Shown: piece by piece, positions 15,105 through 27,700 of the stretch
Layout of the letters: each line of letters starts with the position of its first letter
Numbering within the stretch: position 1 is the first letter of the stretch
Notes under the pieces: generated by a model
Told to the model about the DNA's origin: nothing
The model's database searches: none
What the model saw: the letters and a program-made list of their open reading frames with translations, nothing else
Assembly: GCA_016801885.1 (NCBI GenBank)
Contig: CM028900.1
Location: forward strand, 8,525,501 to 8,589,500
Direction of reading: 5' to 3'
From: Toxotes chatareus
Lineage: Eukaryota; Chordata; Actinopteri; Toxotidae
DNA length: 64,000 nucleotides
Made by a program: the position numbers and the translations under genes

Positions 15105-15200
15105 TTTTACAACTAACAATTATTTTTGGTGATAGATGCCCAAGGTGACATCTTTAAAATCTAAGGATATTCAGTTTACTATCACAAAGAACAGCAGCAA
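15105..15200. repeat. Fragment of dispersed fish repeat
   Basis: Contains caactaacaattattttt and, further on, gatattcagtttactatcac. Both are pieces of a family I recognise from many fish genomes, and related copies lie at 17850-18010 and 49625-49830. It is short and decayed. Confidence 0.45.
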
Positions 15201-16911
15201 ATCGTTATGATTAAGATGTCGGAGGAGGGGTGTGTTTGGCCTTTTTTGCTTGAAAATGACTGGAACAATTATCAGCGTGGCAGCTTAGCACAAGGGCTTT
15301 CAGTCAAATTATTTTTCATGAGAAGCAATCAATGCATCTATCAATACATGCACCAGAAGGCTTTAATAAATATGAGTTCACATGCCAGATAAAGATAATG
15401 CCATCCATGTGCTGCATGCTCGAGATCCAGCTCAACTCATGGGGCTCATGAGAACAGTCAGGTGTTTTTGTGTTAGAGCAGCAAGGATTTTATTGTATGC
15501 CATTCTGAGAGCTAAAGTAAAACTTTATTAACTGAGTTTCTTCAGTTTGCACAAAATATAAAAAGCACATTTTTGCACAACCTTAAAAAAATGAATTGAT
15601 GAAAAAAGAACCTAAAGGGAAACTGTAACTGATTTCAACACATATAAAGCCCAATTAACTCATCGTGTTCAGTACCACTCTGCCTACGTTTGAAAGTCTG
15701 AGAAAATAACCCTGTATATGTCATCATTGTTGTCCTGAGTTAGACTTGAGACTTTGAGGAGAGAGAGTTTGAAAGACGAGTGCAGGTAAGGCATAAAGAA
15801 AAGATGCTACTGATTTTCTTTATTGGAATTGTAGGATCCAGTGATTCTTAATCAAAGTCAGGATATCTTGGGCTTTGCTGCTTTGATTTTATTTTAATTT
15901 GTCTCTTACCAGTCTCCAAACTTCACGGAAGTGGAATACGACCTGCAGGAGTACGCCTTTAAAACCTCAAACCCAAGCCGTCATTTATTCGCCATTAGTC
16001 CTGGACACCTAAGTTTATATGTTGTAGTGTAAATTCACTGCTCAGACTGACTGTGATCATCATAACAGGGCTGTTTTTTTTTTAGGGATATTACTGCTAT
16101 ACTTGGCCATGTTTGGTCTCTGGTTTAAACTTTGCTTTGAAGCAAAGTTTTTAACACTTGAGTTTGATAAAGAAGCCTCCTCTGTCCTCAAATATGCAGT
16201 CAAATGGTGTGGTGATAGCAGGCCTGTGAGTGTCTCTTCTTCTCAGTCCTATTTTGAGCTGACAGCAAGGAACCCTCTTAGTGTTGTATCTGAGCTGTCC
16301 TTGAGTGGTTTGAGTTTGAGGCTTTTTTTTTTTTGTTTGTTGGTTTTTAATCATTTTGATGGCATCCATGTGTATGGCACATTTTCTCTCCCGAAACCTT
16401 GTCACAGAGTGGCAGATGAGCTAATGTCCTATACCAAACCCTCAGTTTAGATTCTGTGAGCGTGAGACAGAGACAGGAAAATGTATTGTATGTTTTGTGA
16501 GTGGCAGATTGAGGGCTTGCTGGAGTTGTCAAATATTGCCTGCTTCACAGTATAGCTGTCACTCTGTTTTTTTTTTTTTTTTTTTTTGCTTTGTTAGTAA
16601 CATAGGGGCAGCAAAGGCCCCTTTTTTGTTAGAGACAAATCATTCTGTGAAGAGAAGATCAGACTTCTTGTCCACAGTGGCTGTAACACTGAGTCTGGCT
16701 TCCTCATGTTTCGGTCTGTGTAGTTCACTCCAAATGCTTCAGACACTGATTGCCAATAGGGAGTAAAGCAGTTCTCCTTCCTGTGAGAAGCAACTGCTGT
16801 GGAGTGGAGGGGGGAGGTGGAAATGTTCTCCCATTGGCTGGATCCTGGCTGTCTTTGACCTGAATGCCAAACACAGAAAGCTCTGCCAGACCCTTTTTTG
16901 CCTTTAAACAA

Positions 16912-16935
16912 CCCCCCCCCTCCCCCCCTTTTTTT
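16912..16935. repeat. C9-T-C7-T7 pyrimidine tract
   Basis: A run of nine C, one T, seven C and seven T on the plus strand, followed by A5. It directly precedes a stretch of more balanced composition (about 16960-17120). Such tracts can form i-motif or triplex DNA. Whether it has any promoter role is unknown. Confidence 0.6.
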
Positions 16936-17849
16936 AAAAATAATCCTCTTTTACTTTCTCTTTCTCTTTGTGTGGTGTTGAAAGAGCCTCTGAGCGTTCC
17001 CCCCTCAGTGAAGGGAGTTGTGAAGTGCTGGTGAAGCCCAGCTCAGCGGTCTGTCGCTCATCTTTCCTCTTTTAACTCTGTCAGCGGAGGAATGGAGAGG
17101 TCACAAGGAGCATGAGCTCTCAGGCTTTTCCCTTTTTAAACCCGACTCTCTCCCAGATTTGTTTGTTTTCTTTTGTGTCTATTTGTATGCACACACACAG
17201 GAAAAACCACCTGTCTATTTGTTAAACATATCATTGAAACCTGAGTTAGCTGTTAAATGAGTGTATCATAAAATTTTCTGTTTTCAGTTTTAACCCACGG
17301 TTGCACAGTTGAACAGATGGTTTTAAAGGAGACTTTCAGATTGATTTCCATATAAGCTGGCCTCATGGATTTCATTGGCATGTCAAGAGTGATGGTACGT
17401 TTGCAGGCATTCGAATGAGCAATGGTATAGCTGCCACTCTCATATACATGATTGCCCACAGAGGAAGATGGACTTGACTTGGAGTGGCAATCCCATCACT
17501 CTGCCTAATGAGCAAGGTTGTCAAGGAGACCGGGAAATCGGGGTTGTGGATGAGGGAAGGTGAAGCACTCATGATAGGATGGGAGAAAAGGTGTCATTCT
17601 GCCAATTTACATGAAATCACAAGTGGGAGGAAACAACACCAAGGTAGAGGGATTGTGGGTAAAGGGTTTATTGTGTAGTGAGATCATTTTTAGGTGGTCT
17701 TCCCACCTAACCTGTTGTATCAGTTTAAACCAGCGTCTGGTGCATTTGTCTGTTTGGTTTAGTTGGATTTAGATAGGTGTGAAAAGTGTCAGTCAAACTT
17801 TGGTGCAGACCAAACAGTAGGACTGAGAATCCTTAAAAGGTGGGTCTTG

Positions 17850-18010
17850 GCTGCTTGCTCATTTTCTTGATTAATCAACTAATCATTTTGTGTATATATT
17901 ATCAGAAAACAGTGAAAAATGCCTGTTCCCAAAACCCCCAAAACTGTTTGTCTTATCTGACCAGCAGTCAAAAACCCAAAAAGTTTAATGTGATATACAA
18001 CAAAGAAAAG
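17850..18010. repeat. Dispersed fish repeat copy (gattaatcaa family)
   Basis: Shares the 16-base string tttcttgattaatcaa, and similar following text, with the copy at 49625-49830. The family is widespread in fish genomes. Shorter pieces occur near 4600, 10500 and 15105. It is non-coding and of unresolved class. Confidence 0.55.
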
Positions 18011-20869
18011 TTAAAAATTCAAAAGTTAAGTTACTGTGAAAGGTCAAGGAAGCGACCTTTGATAAATGACATAAGTATTTATACTGGTCATTTGGTAACC
18101 ATGGTATGAGTCATGTTAGCACATGAGTGTGGATACATCAGAAAGGTGGGGGAGTTGTGTTGAGCTTGGTGACCTACTTTATGCATGGAAGTTTCCCACT
18201 GATATTAACTGAAACATATGAATCACAGAGTAGTAAGTATTATAGCCCGGTTGATTTTTGAGACTAATAAAGACATTGACATTTGGGAATTAAAAAATAA
18301 TAATATCATATATCAATGTATCGCTAGAAATTTTTTACATCACCAGCAACATTGATATGGATCCCTTAGATTTTTTGTAGCCTGGTTTGGTGTTTCTCTA
18401 CTGACTTTTTTTTTTAACTTATCCACTGACATCATAACCATTATTATATAATTAATTGGCCTGGTACATTTGTCTCCCTAGGTCTAATGACAATTCCTCC
18501 ATAATCCTATAGTAAAAGCTGTCTTTGCTTTTATGAATAAGATAAATAAGCACATACGGTTCAGTTAAGTGCAAGACTTGCCGTCAGTCACCAGACTTGA
18601 ACTTCTTTGTGTGGGTCCATGAATCGCTTACAATTCAGCTTTACAGTTACCAAAACTGTCTAATGAATGAGTTGCCTGTCAGTCTGTATGACTTAATGTT
18701 TGCAGCTCTTGGTTTGCTGGTGAAAACCCAGCGTGAACATAAACATGAGAACTACAAGGCATCAGTGTGATTTTTACTTGGTCCAGCCCAGCCGAACTGC
18801 AGGTGTGACGGCGAGCTTGAGCTAAGAGGCATACATTCATGTCTGCATGACGGCGAGAACCAGCGCTGTGTAGAGGAGAAAAATGAAAAAGGAAGAAATC
18901 CCCATAAAAAGGTCAGAATTAATTCCACTGAGTACTACTGGAGCCTATTCCCAACAGGCTTTATCGTATTTTCTCATCCATTCATTCATACCAGGAGGAA
19001 TGAATGCAATAAAATGAAAAGAAAGAAGTATTCTGGTCTAATCCAGGAGCTGTAGCCTGAGGTGGATAGAAGCTACAGCATGCTCGCATACCTCCTGTCT
19101 CCAGGAAGAGTTGACGTCACCATCGCTCATCTTGTCATAAATCTGCCCTTCCATTTCTATTTCCCGTGCTCTCCAAAGAGCCACAGCCGATGCAAGTTTT
19201 TCTCTTCCTGAATATTGAACTGACCCCTCCCTCTTCTTCCTTCTGCTGCCTTTGTTGCTGCAGTAAAAGTTGTCACATCTTAGAAATTTGAGTAACTTAA
19301 CTTACAGTGAACTTGACATAAACTCTCCCAGTCTTGCGCAAGCCCCTCTTCCTCCTCCTCCTCCGCTGTCCCTGTCCTGGCCTGTGAAGAAATCCAGTTT
19401 GACAGCTTCAGTGACGGCAAGCAGAGGCACATTCACAAGTGCAATGCTTTACTCTACAAATGTTGCACTTGAATATTTGCTCATGGTGGAGATAGAAACC
19501 TGCTATTAAGACACTCTCATGCACACATGACACACAACCCTGCTTTTTGCTGTGACTGTAACTGTAAGAATGTATTCAGTAATGTCTGCGCTGTCTCTAT
19601 GATTGTGGTCTAATTGAAGTGGAATTAAATGTCTTCAGTTAGAAAAAACAGCCAGTGCTTTAGAGTGTTCCCATTTGCATTTCATAAAATTTAGCCTGCA
19701 CAGAGGATATCAATCTTTCCACCAGTAATGGAATCTTTTTATAAGCTCTAATTTGTGCAGCCACACTTCCCATGATTCAAAATTCTCTTTTGTGGCTGTG
19801 CTTTATCTGTGCTTTGCCCTATCAAAGAACAAAATGTAAATGACAATATGAGTGAGGAAATTTAAAATTAAATATAAATTTGTCTTACTCATGTATAATC
19901 TGTGGAAAAATTAGTGTTGTTGTGACTAAATATGCCTAAACTCACCCACATGCATACTTACACACAATTATTAATAATTTTTCCATGCTACAATTCAGAG
20001 CGTCCCACAATAGCTATTGACGACCTTAAATGTGATTAGATATGAAATAGACAGTTTTAGTTTGATTATTCAAGCCGAACATGTGCAAACACAAAAGCTT
20101 TACAACATGATTATTCATTCTGTATCTTTGAATTCACCCTTATCTCTTTCAGAAAGCCCCTTTTTTTGTTTATCTGCACCATTGTTTCTTCCTTTATTTG
20201 TTCCAGTGATCTTGTTTCCAGCTGCAGACTCTTAACTTGGTGATGAGCTAAATATAAACTGGATTACTCTGATGGTTCTCATACCAAGAAACACTTTTTT
20301 TTTGTCACAGAACAGGTTTTCACAGAACAGGAATAAACGAAATTACATCACACTTTCCCAGTCCCTTCATGCATATTCCCAAATAGTCCATTTCCAATTT
20401 GGCTGTCTCCTAAACAGATACATGTAATTTCTCTGCAGTTAAGGGGGTCCAGCAAACCCAATGTCAAATCACCTCACCTAAGGCCTGGTGAAATAGAGCA
20501 TGCAATTGCTCACTGTCTCTCAAAAACGAATAGGCAAGGCTTTGTGTATGTGTGTGTGTTTGTGCGTGTGTGGGAGACAGAAAGCATGCAGAATGAGCAC
20601 ATAAATTGATTTTGTGTGTTTCTGCTGCTCTCTACCAAAGAGCCCTTCTCAGATGTGCTTTTTTTTAGGCTGAATGAACTGCTACTGTCCCTAAATCTGC
20701 ATTCTTTATCATGTTTTCAGCTCTATCCTCTTCACTGACGCAGATGGGTGAACATGTGGTCAGCAGTTTGAGATTTTGCCATAATCGTCATCCAGTTATT
20801 AGTTTTCATGCCAGTCAAGCCACTGAATTTTACCACCAGCCTTAAACTCATGTTTGGCGTGGTTATGTA

Positions 20870-20975
20870 ATTTAGCCTTGTGATAAACTGGCAACCTGTC
20901 CAGGGTGTATCCTGTCTAATTCGCAATGTGAGCGGGGATAAGCGGTTTAAAAATTGTGTGCATGGATGGATATGG
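20870..20975 (+). repeat. LINE 3'-end-like fragment
   Basis: The text gataaactggcaacctgtcc, then agggtgtatcctgtct, ggataagcgg and a terminal atggatgga tail, matches the general pattern of fish LINE/SINE 3' ends. It is a truncated relic with no reverse transcriptase sequence next to it. Confidence 0.5.
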
Positions 20976-21481
20976 ATTATTTTGTAATGACTTGTCACAG
21001 CAATACTAAGCCTCACACACAGACACACACACACCTCAAAATTACGGTGTACAACAGCAATAATAATACTTATACTCACATATATTAATGTTATATATTA
21101 GGTATATTTTACAGTCTTGTTCCTCTGTCACTGTTGATAATTTGTCACAAGAGATTCTCAGTTAATAAGGAACCAAAGAACAATTTTGTGGAAGAACAAT
21201 TCTGTGGTTTGTACCTTTGAAAATGCAAATCACCTTATGGATCCAGTCATTAAGTCAATCAAACACAGTATTTCCTAATAATTTGTTAGTCGTTAATCCT
21301 AAATACCCAAGATCAACCAATCTGCTTCCTAGTGGCCGTTTGAAGATGTGGTAATGTGTACAAATGACTCACTGGACCATGATATGTCATATCTCCTGTT
21401 TTTTGACACAAATAACCACACGGAAGCTGGTGAGGTGTCATACTCCTTGGCTCACTCCAGTCCCCTTCTTCTTCTCCACAG

Positions 21482-21497
21482 GGGGACTCCATGAAAG
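21482..21497 (+). other. nck2: nck2 5' UTR segment in first coding exon
   Basis: A pyrimidine-rich tract ending in cag at 21479-21481 forms a splice acceptor. The sixteen bases that follow precede the NCK2 start codon. This implies at least one upstream non-coding exon, as is usual for NCK genes, but I could not identify it in this window. Confidence 0.7.
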
Positions 21498-21562
21498 ATG
21501 ACAGAGGAGGTGATTGTTGTAGCCAAGTGGGACTACACGGCCCAGCAGGACCAGGAACTTGA
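21491..21562 (+). promoter_or_regulatory. Short upstream ORF overlapping the nck2 start
   Basis: An ATG at 21491, seven bases before the NCK2 ATG and out of frame with it, opens a 23-codon reading frame that ends in TGA at 21560-21562, inside the coding exon. If this ATG is recognised by scanning ribosomes, it would lower NCK2 translation unless leaky scanning occurs. The sequence shows the overlap directly; any regulatory effect is inference. Confidence 0.5.
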
Positions 21563-21723
21563 CATCCGTAAAAACGAGCGTCTCTTCCTTTTGGACGACT
21601 CAAAGACCTGGTGGCGTGTTCGCAACGCCGCCAACCAAACGGGGTATGTGCCCTCGAACTACGTTGAACGCAAGAACAGCCTGAAGAAAGGCTCGCTGGT
21701 GAAGAACATCAAAGACACACTGG
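21498..21723 (+). CDS. nck2: nck2 coding exon 1 (SH3-1)
   Basis: Encodes residues 1-75 plus the first base of codon 76: the whole first SH3 domain and the basic linker NSLKKGSLVKNIKDTL. The donor is G|gtaaga at 21724. Reading on past the donor yields non-homologous residues, which supports the exon end. Confidence 0.95.
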
Positions 21724-24700
21724 GTAAGAAGAATTTAGCACTATTCTTAGAAGTTAAAGGTCGCCTATGTGTACAAGTTGTCAGCAGATTATTTTCAGTA
21801 AAAGTGCAAAATCTCTGCACTCCCTTTTTACTTGTTTGTGTTTCCTGGTGGAGGTGATAAGATGTGGTCATAAACAGTGGTCAGTTTGTGCACATGCATG
21901 AGTGTTAGTCTGACTGTTCTCAGAAGTAAAATGATACCCTCGCCGTGTCTGTCCTCACCGGGAGCTGTCACTGTGCACTCCAGGGATCCCGTTGAGTAGA
22001 CTGTTGCTCTCAGCTGTCAGCACACTGTCTCTCAGCCCCCAGTCATGACTTGAATATATGAGACTGTGTTCGTAGCTGTTGCTATCAGTACATGAGAGTG
22101 ACTGTTGGTATATATAGTATGAGGGGATAGAGATGCAAGAATTATTTCTACTTTTCACTGATTGGGCAAGACCGAAAACCGCAATACAGTCTACTGATAT
22201 GCTACTCAAAATAGATTAAAGGAGAATAGATTCAATTAAAAAGATTGAATTTAAAAATGAGATTGCTTTTACAAGTACCATGTGTTGTTCGAAAAGGGCC
22301 CTCTTTCATTTTGCCATTGAAAGAAACAGTTCTTCTGTCACAATCGACCAGTAAAACAGGATCAGCGTATAATTTCAGGGAAACACAGAATACACAATTG
22401 ATGCATGTTTAAAAATAGGCAGCCTTGTTTTGTGGATGAAATGATTAGTTAAAAAAAAAAAAGAAGTTGACTAGTTGTTCTTTGTTTTGAACATTACTAC
22501 GATGATCTTCAGTCCACAGATGATCTGAACATGCATGTACACACTTCTAGTTTGCCCAATAGTAATCAAGTACTGTTAATAGTGTTGTAGTGTAGTTTGC
22601 GTACATAACTATAAAGCATAAAGCCAGAGCTTGCAGTGGCACAGTCAGAGTGTGTGATGCACAAGCTCTCCCACTTGTCAGTGAGCAGCGGCTTTAACCT
22701 TTTCCCAACACAATTACGTTGTGTGTTGGTATTTTGACATTTTTTTGATATTTGCCAGTGCACTCTTCGGTACGGCTGTCTGGAGGAAATTGTTGCTACT
22801 GAACTTTCAACTGATGCTTCAAAACAAATCCTGTCATGTAACTCGGGTGTCATGAAATTGGTTTACCGTAACTTATTATGACTCATAGTAAGACAAATGA
22901 TCTCATAACCAGTTCCTAACAGATATCAGGCTTTCATATCGCATGTGATCTAATTTATTTTTTAATATTAGAGATAAGGGCACATAATTATTGAAGCTTC
23001 CAGTGCCTTTCTACAGATACCACAGACGTGACAGCCAGGAGGCAGCTTTGACAAAATGAGATGGCGTCAGTTATGGACTTGTGCTAAACTGGGATGTGTT
23101 GGTATACAGCTCAAGTCAAGAATGTAGGAATTAATCTAAAAATGATGAGCTTGCTCTACTTTCTTATAGCAGGCAGAGTGGTGCATAAACTAATCTGTTT
23201 TGACAGTTTTAGCTTGAGTTCTAACTTTTTGTCTGGCTGGTAGAGGGAGAGAGAGACGGATGTGGGGAGAAAATAGAAACATCTGGTGGAAACTCTAACA
23301 AGACAGAATGATCAAGAAGTGCAATTGTAATAAAAATAGTAACTGTGCGGCCCTGAAGGGAAGCCATATTTAGAGTTGGAGGGTGGGGGTTTGGGGTTGG
23401 GGGAGAATAGATAGAGAGATGAAGGGAGTCTGGTCTGATTTGCTGATTCCTCTTGGCTCTGTGGATACCAGACCTCAGGGAAACTCTGCATAGCTCTCAT
23501 CTGGGCCAGAATGGCACAGCCTGCCACTGTCACCCTCACCATGGTTCATTGTGTGCAGAGACAACGTGCATCTCCCCTTCACTCCCCTACTTCAATACTG
23601 TTCCCATCAGAACCTTTCGCTGTCAATGTAGGTCTCTGCTTTTCTATGATCAAGAGATTGATTAGTGGAGAAATCAGTAGCCTAATGGTTGTACTGGAAT
23701 GATGTATTACCTCTCTGTCCCCGACTGTGTTACATATCGACTACAACATTATGGCCTAGTTCCATTTCAGTCTAAGTAGTTTGCTTCCAGCCAGTAGCTC
23801 TTTAGTGTTAAAAGCCTGAGCAAATCCAATAGGCGAGAACATTGTCATGACAAGGTGATGAGCAATAGGTGAGGTCAGGGGCTAATGGAACTTACTCACA
23901 CTCTTGAATAGACAATCTGATTGGCTGAGAGCATGATTACTTCATCCCGTCTACAGTCTCTGGCTCCTTTTCTCTCTTTTCCAGCTCTTCAGTAAGTCGA
24001 CATTGTTAGTATGGACCTTGCAGATAGTCTGTGATTAGTGTTATCTCCTGATTTTCCTTCTCATTTACTGTGCTTTTATGTGGTTCTATCATCGACATCC
24101 ATGCAGGCAGAACTGAATTGTAATTGGCCTCATGCTGGTTTGTGTCCCAGTTTCCTCTCACAGGAAATAAAAACAGTGATGGGTGAAAGAATTCAGCAAA
24201 GGTCCTACCCATTGCTGAAACTGGGCCAGCACTCATTGGCACAACATATTGGCAAGCTAGATTTCTGTCCACCTGAGTTTTTACATCAGTGTGTGAGCGT
24301 GCGCTAGTGAATGGGAGGCTGTGTAAAGCACTTAGTCCTGTCCTCGTGTCAAGAAGATAAGATAAACCTTTAATAGTCCTGCAATGGGGAAATTACACCG
24401 TTACAGCAGCAAAGAGCAGATACAATAAGGTACAGGCACTCAGAATATACAGATAAGATCAAAAAATATATATACAGACTCAAAGAAAAATTTACTTATC
24501 AGAAAATAAAAATAAAAAAATAATAAATACTATAAACAGAATGACCAAAGTAATCATGTACACTGTTTGAGCAGTATGGGAAAAAGAAGAAAGGCTGTAC
24601 ATATTGCACCAAATTTAAATCCAGGAATGAGTGTGTGTGCATGTGGTTTTGTGTACATGTGGTTTGCTCAGCACAGCTGGTTGTACAGTCTAACAGAAGC

Positions 24701-27700
24701 AGGAAGGAAGGACCTGCGATAACGAAGTGTTAAATGCCTGCAGTCCATTTTACTCGCTGCTTTCAAATGAAGATAGTTTAGCTCAGGAAGCTAATCGCTA
24801 CTTATTACCACTTGTAGGTCGCGACGGAGCTTCTGCCCCTCGGTACAACTGCTTTGCAAACATTGCATGTTGCTGTCTTGCTTTGGGGTGTTTCTAGTGC
24901 AAAATATTTCCATACAGTGGACAAGTTGTGCTGAAAAGTTGGTTAGCCAGGTGCTGCCATAAAACATGGACGTAGCACCCGTGATGTCACCCATTGGTTA
25001 CGGGGAGTCGGTTGACATATTTGGCGGAGAGGTGGTTACTCTACGGTAGGGGTGTGCCATCTAAGTCACCTCACGATTCAATTACGTTTCACAGTGCTAC
25101 GATTCGATGATTCCCCGATTATCGATGCATCTCGATTAATCTTTCTTTCCCACATAGAATGTTTCTTTTCTCACTCTGTAGTTACTTGTAAAATAATGTA
25201 TATTTTTACATATCCATTCATTGAAGTAAAACATGTTTATCTCTATCTTTTCTAACTCCTCTGATAAAAGAAGAAAAAAGCATTAGCTCACACATGTAAT
25301 GTATGTTTCATTTATTGATGTAGATTAAAAACAATAATAATAATACAAAAAATATATATAGTGTGGCTGTACTGACATGATTCTGATTTGATTATTTTAT
25401 TATGAACATGTACATGAAAAAAAAATCTGTTAAAAAAGAAAAGAATAGGGAAAGGAAATTGACAATATTTCCACTTCTATTACAATCTGATATCTTGATT
25501 TACATGTCCAGAAAGTAATCCTTTTAAATCTTACTGTATGTGCATGTCAGCCAGATTGTTTCTCATATGGATTTTGGACACTATATGGTCACTGCGCGTA
25601 TTATTACGTTTCCAGTCAACGGAGTGTTGACAGAATATGCAACACTCAACGCTAACCCTTCAGGACAGAGCCGAGCAGTTCGCGTCGAGTTTCGCAGTTT
25701 TTTCGCCGACGAACACAGAGCCGTAGGCAGCCACTTCGCCATTCTTACATTGTTTTGAAGGGGGAGGGGCTTGCTGCACTTTCCTTCCGTTATTAAAAGA
25801 ATCAATTTTTGAACATTCTGAATCGTCAAGTGTCGCATCACGATGAATCGATGAATCGGGCAGACCCCTACTCTATGGGTCAGCTGCGGTCAGCCGGCCA
25901 AGAATCCGCCCACTTAGCTTGGAGTGACCGAGCCAGCCTAAGGCTAATCAGCTAGGCTAACAAGCTAAGTGGCAGCTACACGCAGCTACATCCACCACAC
26001 GACAGCCCCCGAGTCCGACCCGGCTAGCTCGACCCTGTGTGACCGCGACACAGAGCGAGTGCTCCTAACTGAATGTAAGTTGCTTACAAACTATAACGCC
26101 ACAGCACTTGAAATAATAATTAATCTTTTATTGAGGTCATACTACATAAGAAATAAAGCCAAAAAAAATCCGCCAAAACTCATCTTAAAAGTTGACGTTA
26201 ACGTTACAACTCGTGGGGGGAAATTTATTTCTAGCCTATTATTTAACTGTGAAACAATCATTATTATTTCATATTAATAAATATATTAAAAGTAGCCGCC
26301 TAGCCTGCCAATGCTTTAGCAAAGAGCTAACTGCCAGTGCCTGTCTATGGAGCTGTCACTCAACGTAACCACGCCCTAATCTATGTAAGAAGATTTTTAA
26401 ATCTTGTGCACAGTGTGTGCCCACAAATGCTGCACAAGCATTTGATTCTTTGTAGGCTGCTGGTTTCATGTACTAACTCTGCTTTTTTATTCTAATTCTC
26501 ACTGACAATTTTTTTTTTTATTGGTCTGCTCAAGCCTTTCGGCAGATTTTATTGGTTTTACACACAGTTATGCGTTAAGACCCTGTGGCACTTGCAGAAA
26601 TGGAGAACAGATCATCACTGCTTGGTTTATTTAAAGGGCCACATAGCTCATCTCCTAATGTTCCCTTTTAACACCACTCGCTGACACTGTGCTAATGCTT
26701 CATTTAAGGGCCTGGTTGTGCTTTTTCATCACTGCACACACTTGAATGTGTCCGGTGGGTGGTGTGGTATTGTGTGGACTCATTTAATACAGTAACTTTC
26801 ATGCTGCCCTCCACTGGAACCCGGAGGGTGAAGCAATATGCTGCAACATGCAGTCATCGAGGCTTTCATCAACTCACTTCCCTCTGAGTTGAAGTCCTCT
26901 GGGCTTGAGAGTGTAGTCTCTTTCCACAAGATGAAGAGGTAGGTGAAGGTTGGGAGTGAATGTGTGGGAGGAGAGAATATGGCCTGCTGCTGCGATAACC
27001 AGCAGGCCAGTGCCTTGAAGTGGAAATGAGTGAAGAAGAAAGGTGTGTGTGCGTGTGCATTAAAGTATTTTTGCTTAGCTCAAGGGAAGTGTGTCTTTGC
27101 TGCCTTCTTTCGCATCTCTCCTCCCTGCCCCATGGCAGCCACAGTCTGTTTTATTTTTCCTGTGGGACCACTTGAAGTCGGCACAGGAGTCAAACTTTGT
27201 CTGTGGCTTACAGCCAAGAGATGCAGGATCGTCTCATACAGACACACAGCAATCAGACGTGTAGGATACACACTGCTCTCCATAAACACGATCTGCTTGT
27301 TATTCCCGTCTCGTACCTCTTCTTGGCATTTTTGTCAGCTGTGGCCTCTGATGTGCTTCGTCTACTGTTTGTGTGAGAAACAGCTGCCAAGGGACCCCTT
27401 GTCTTTCTTTGCTGCTCTCCTTCTTCTTCTTCTTCTTCTTCTTCTTCTTTCTGCCAACAAGTTTCATGCTACTCTGTTTGAACCCAGCAATTTTCCAAAC
27501 AATGTAAATGTACCATTCAGCAGTGACATTTCTGTGGCATTTCAGCAGACTCTGTGTCACAAACTGGGTGATTAGCTGTCAAGAAACTCACTTCCGTCAT
27601 TAGTAACACAGCATATGCTGACACCAGCCTCAACTGTCAAGTAAACTGTTTAAATGTTGTCAGCCGCACAGTGTATCATTATTATTTTAACACGAATTTG

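Larger units (their letters stand above)
8341..16900. other. Non-coding DNA, no exon recognised
   Basis: Open frames here are short and low-complexity or composition-driven. Simple repeats include CA-rich 8627-8656, an ATT run at 9969-9989 and a poly-T run at 16567-16587. Fragments of the gattaatca-type dispersed repeat appear at about 10495-10600 and 15105-15200. I see no splice-bounded coding exon and no RNA gene. Confidence 0.4.
16936..21481. other. Non-coding DNA upstream of nck2 coding exon 1
   Basis: No coding exon recognised. It includes a repeat copy at 17850-18010, TG-rich DNA at about 20540-20572, a LINE-tail-like fragment at 20870-20975 and a CA run near 21014-21033. Because 21482 is preceded by a splice acceptor (ccttcttcttctccacag), this sequence is inferred to be nck2 5' intron at least near its right end. 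The upstream non-coding exon could not be located. Confidence 0.5.

Noticed and set aside
27030..27575. 181-residue plus-strand open frame
   Set aside because: It runs through the TTC microsatellite (poly-Leu) and lies inside the nck2 intron. No family is recognised; it is a chance open frame.
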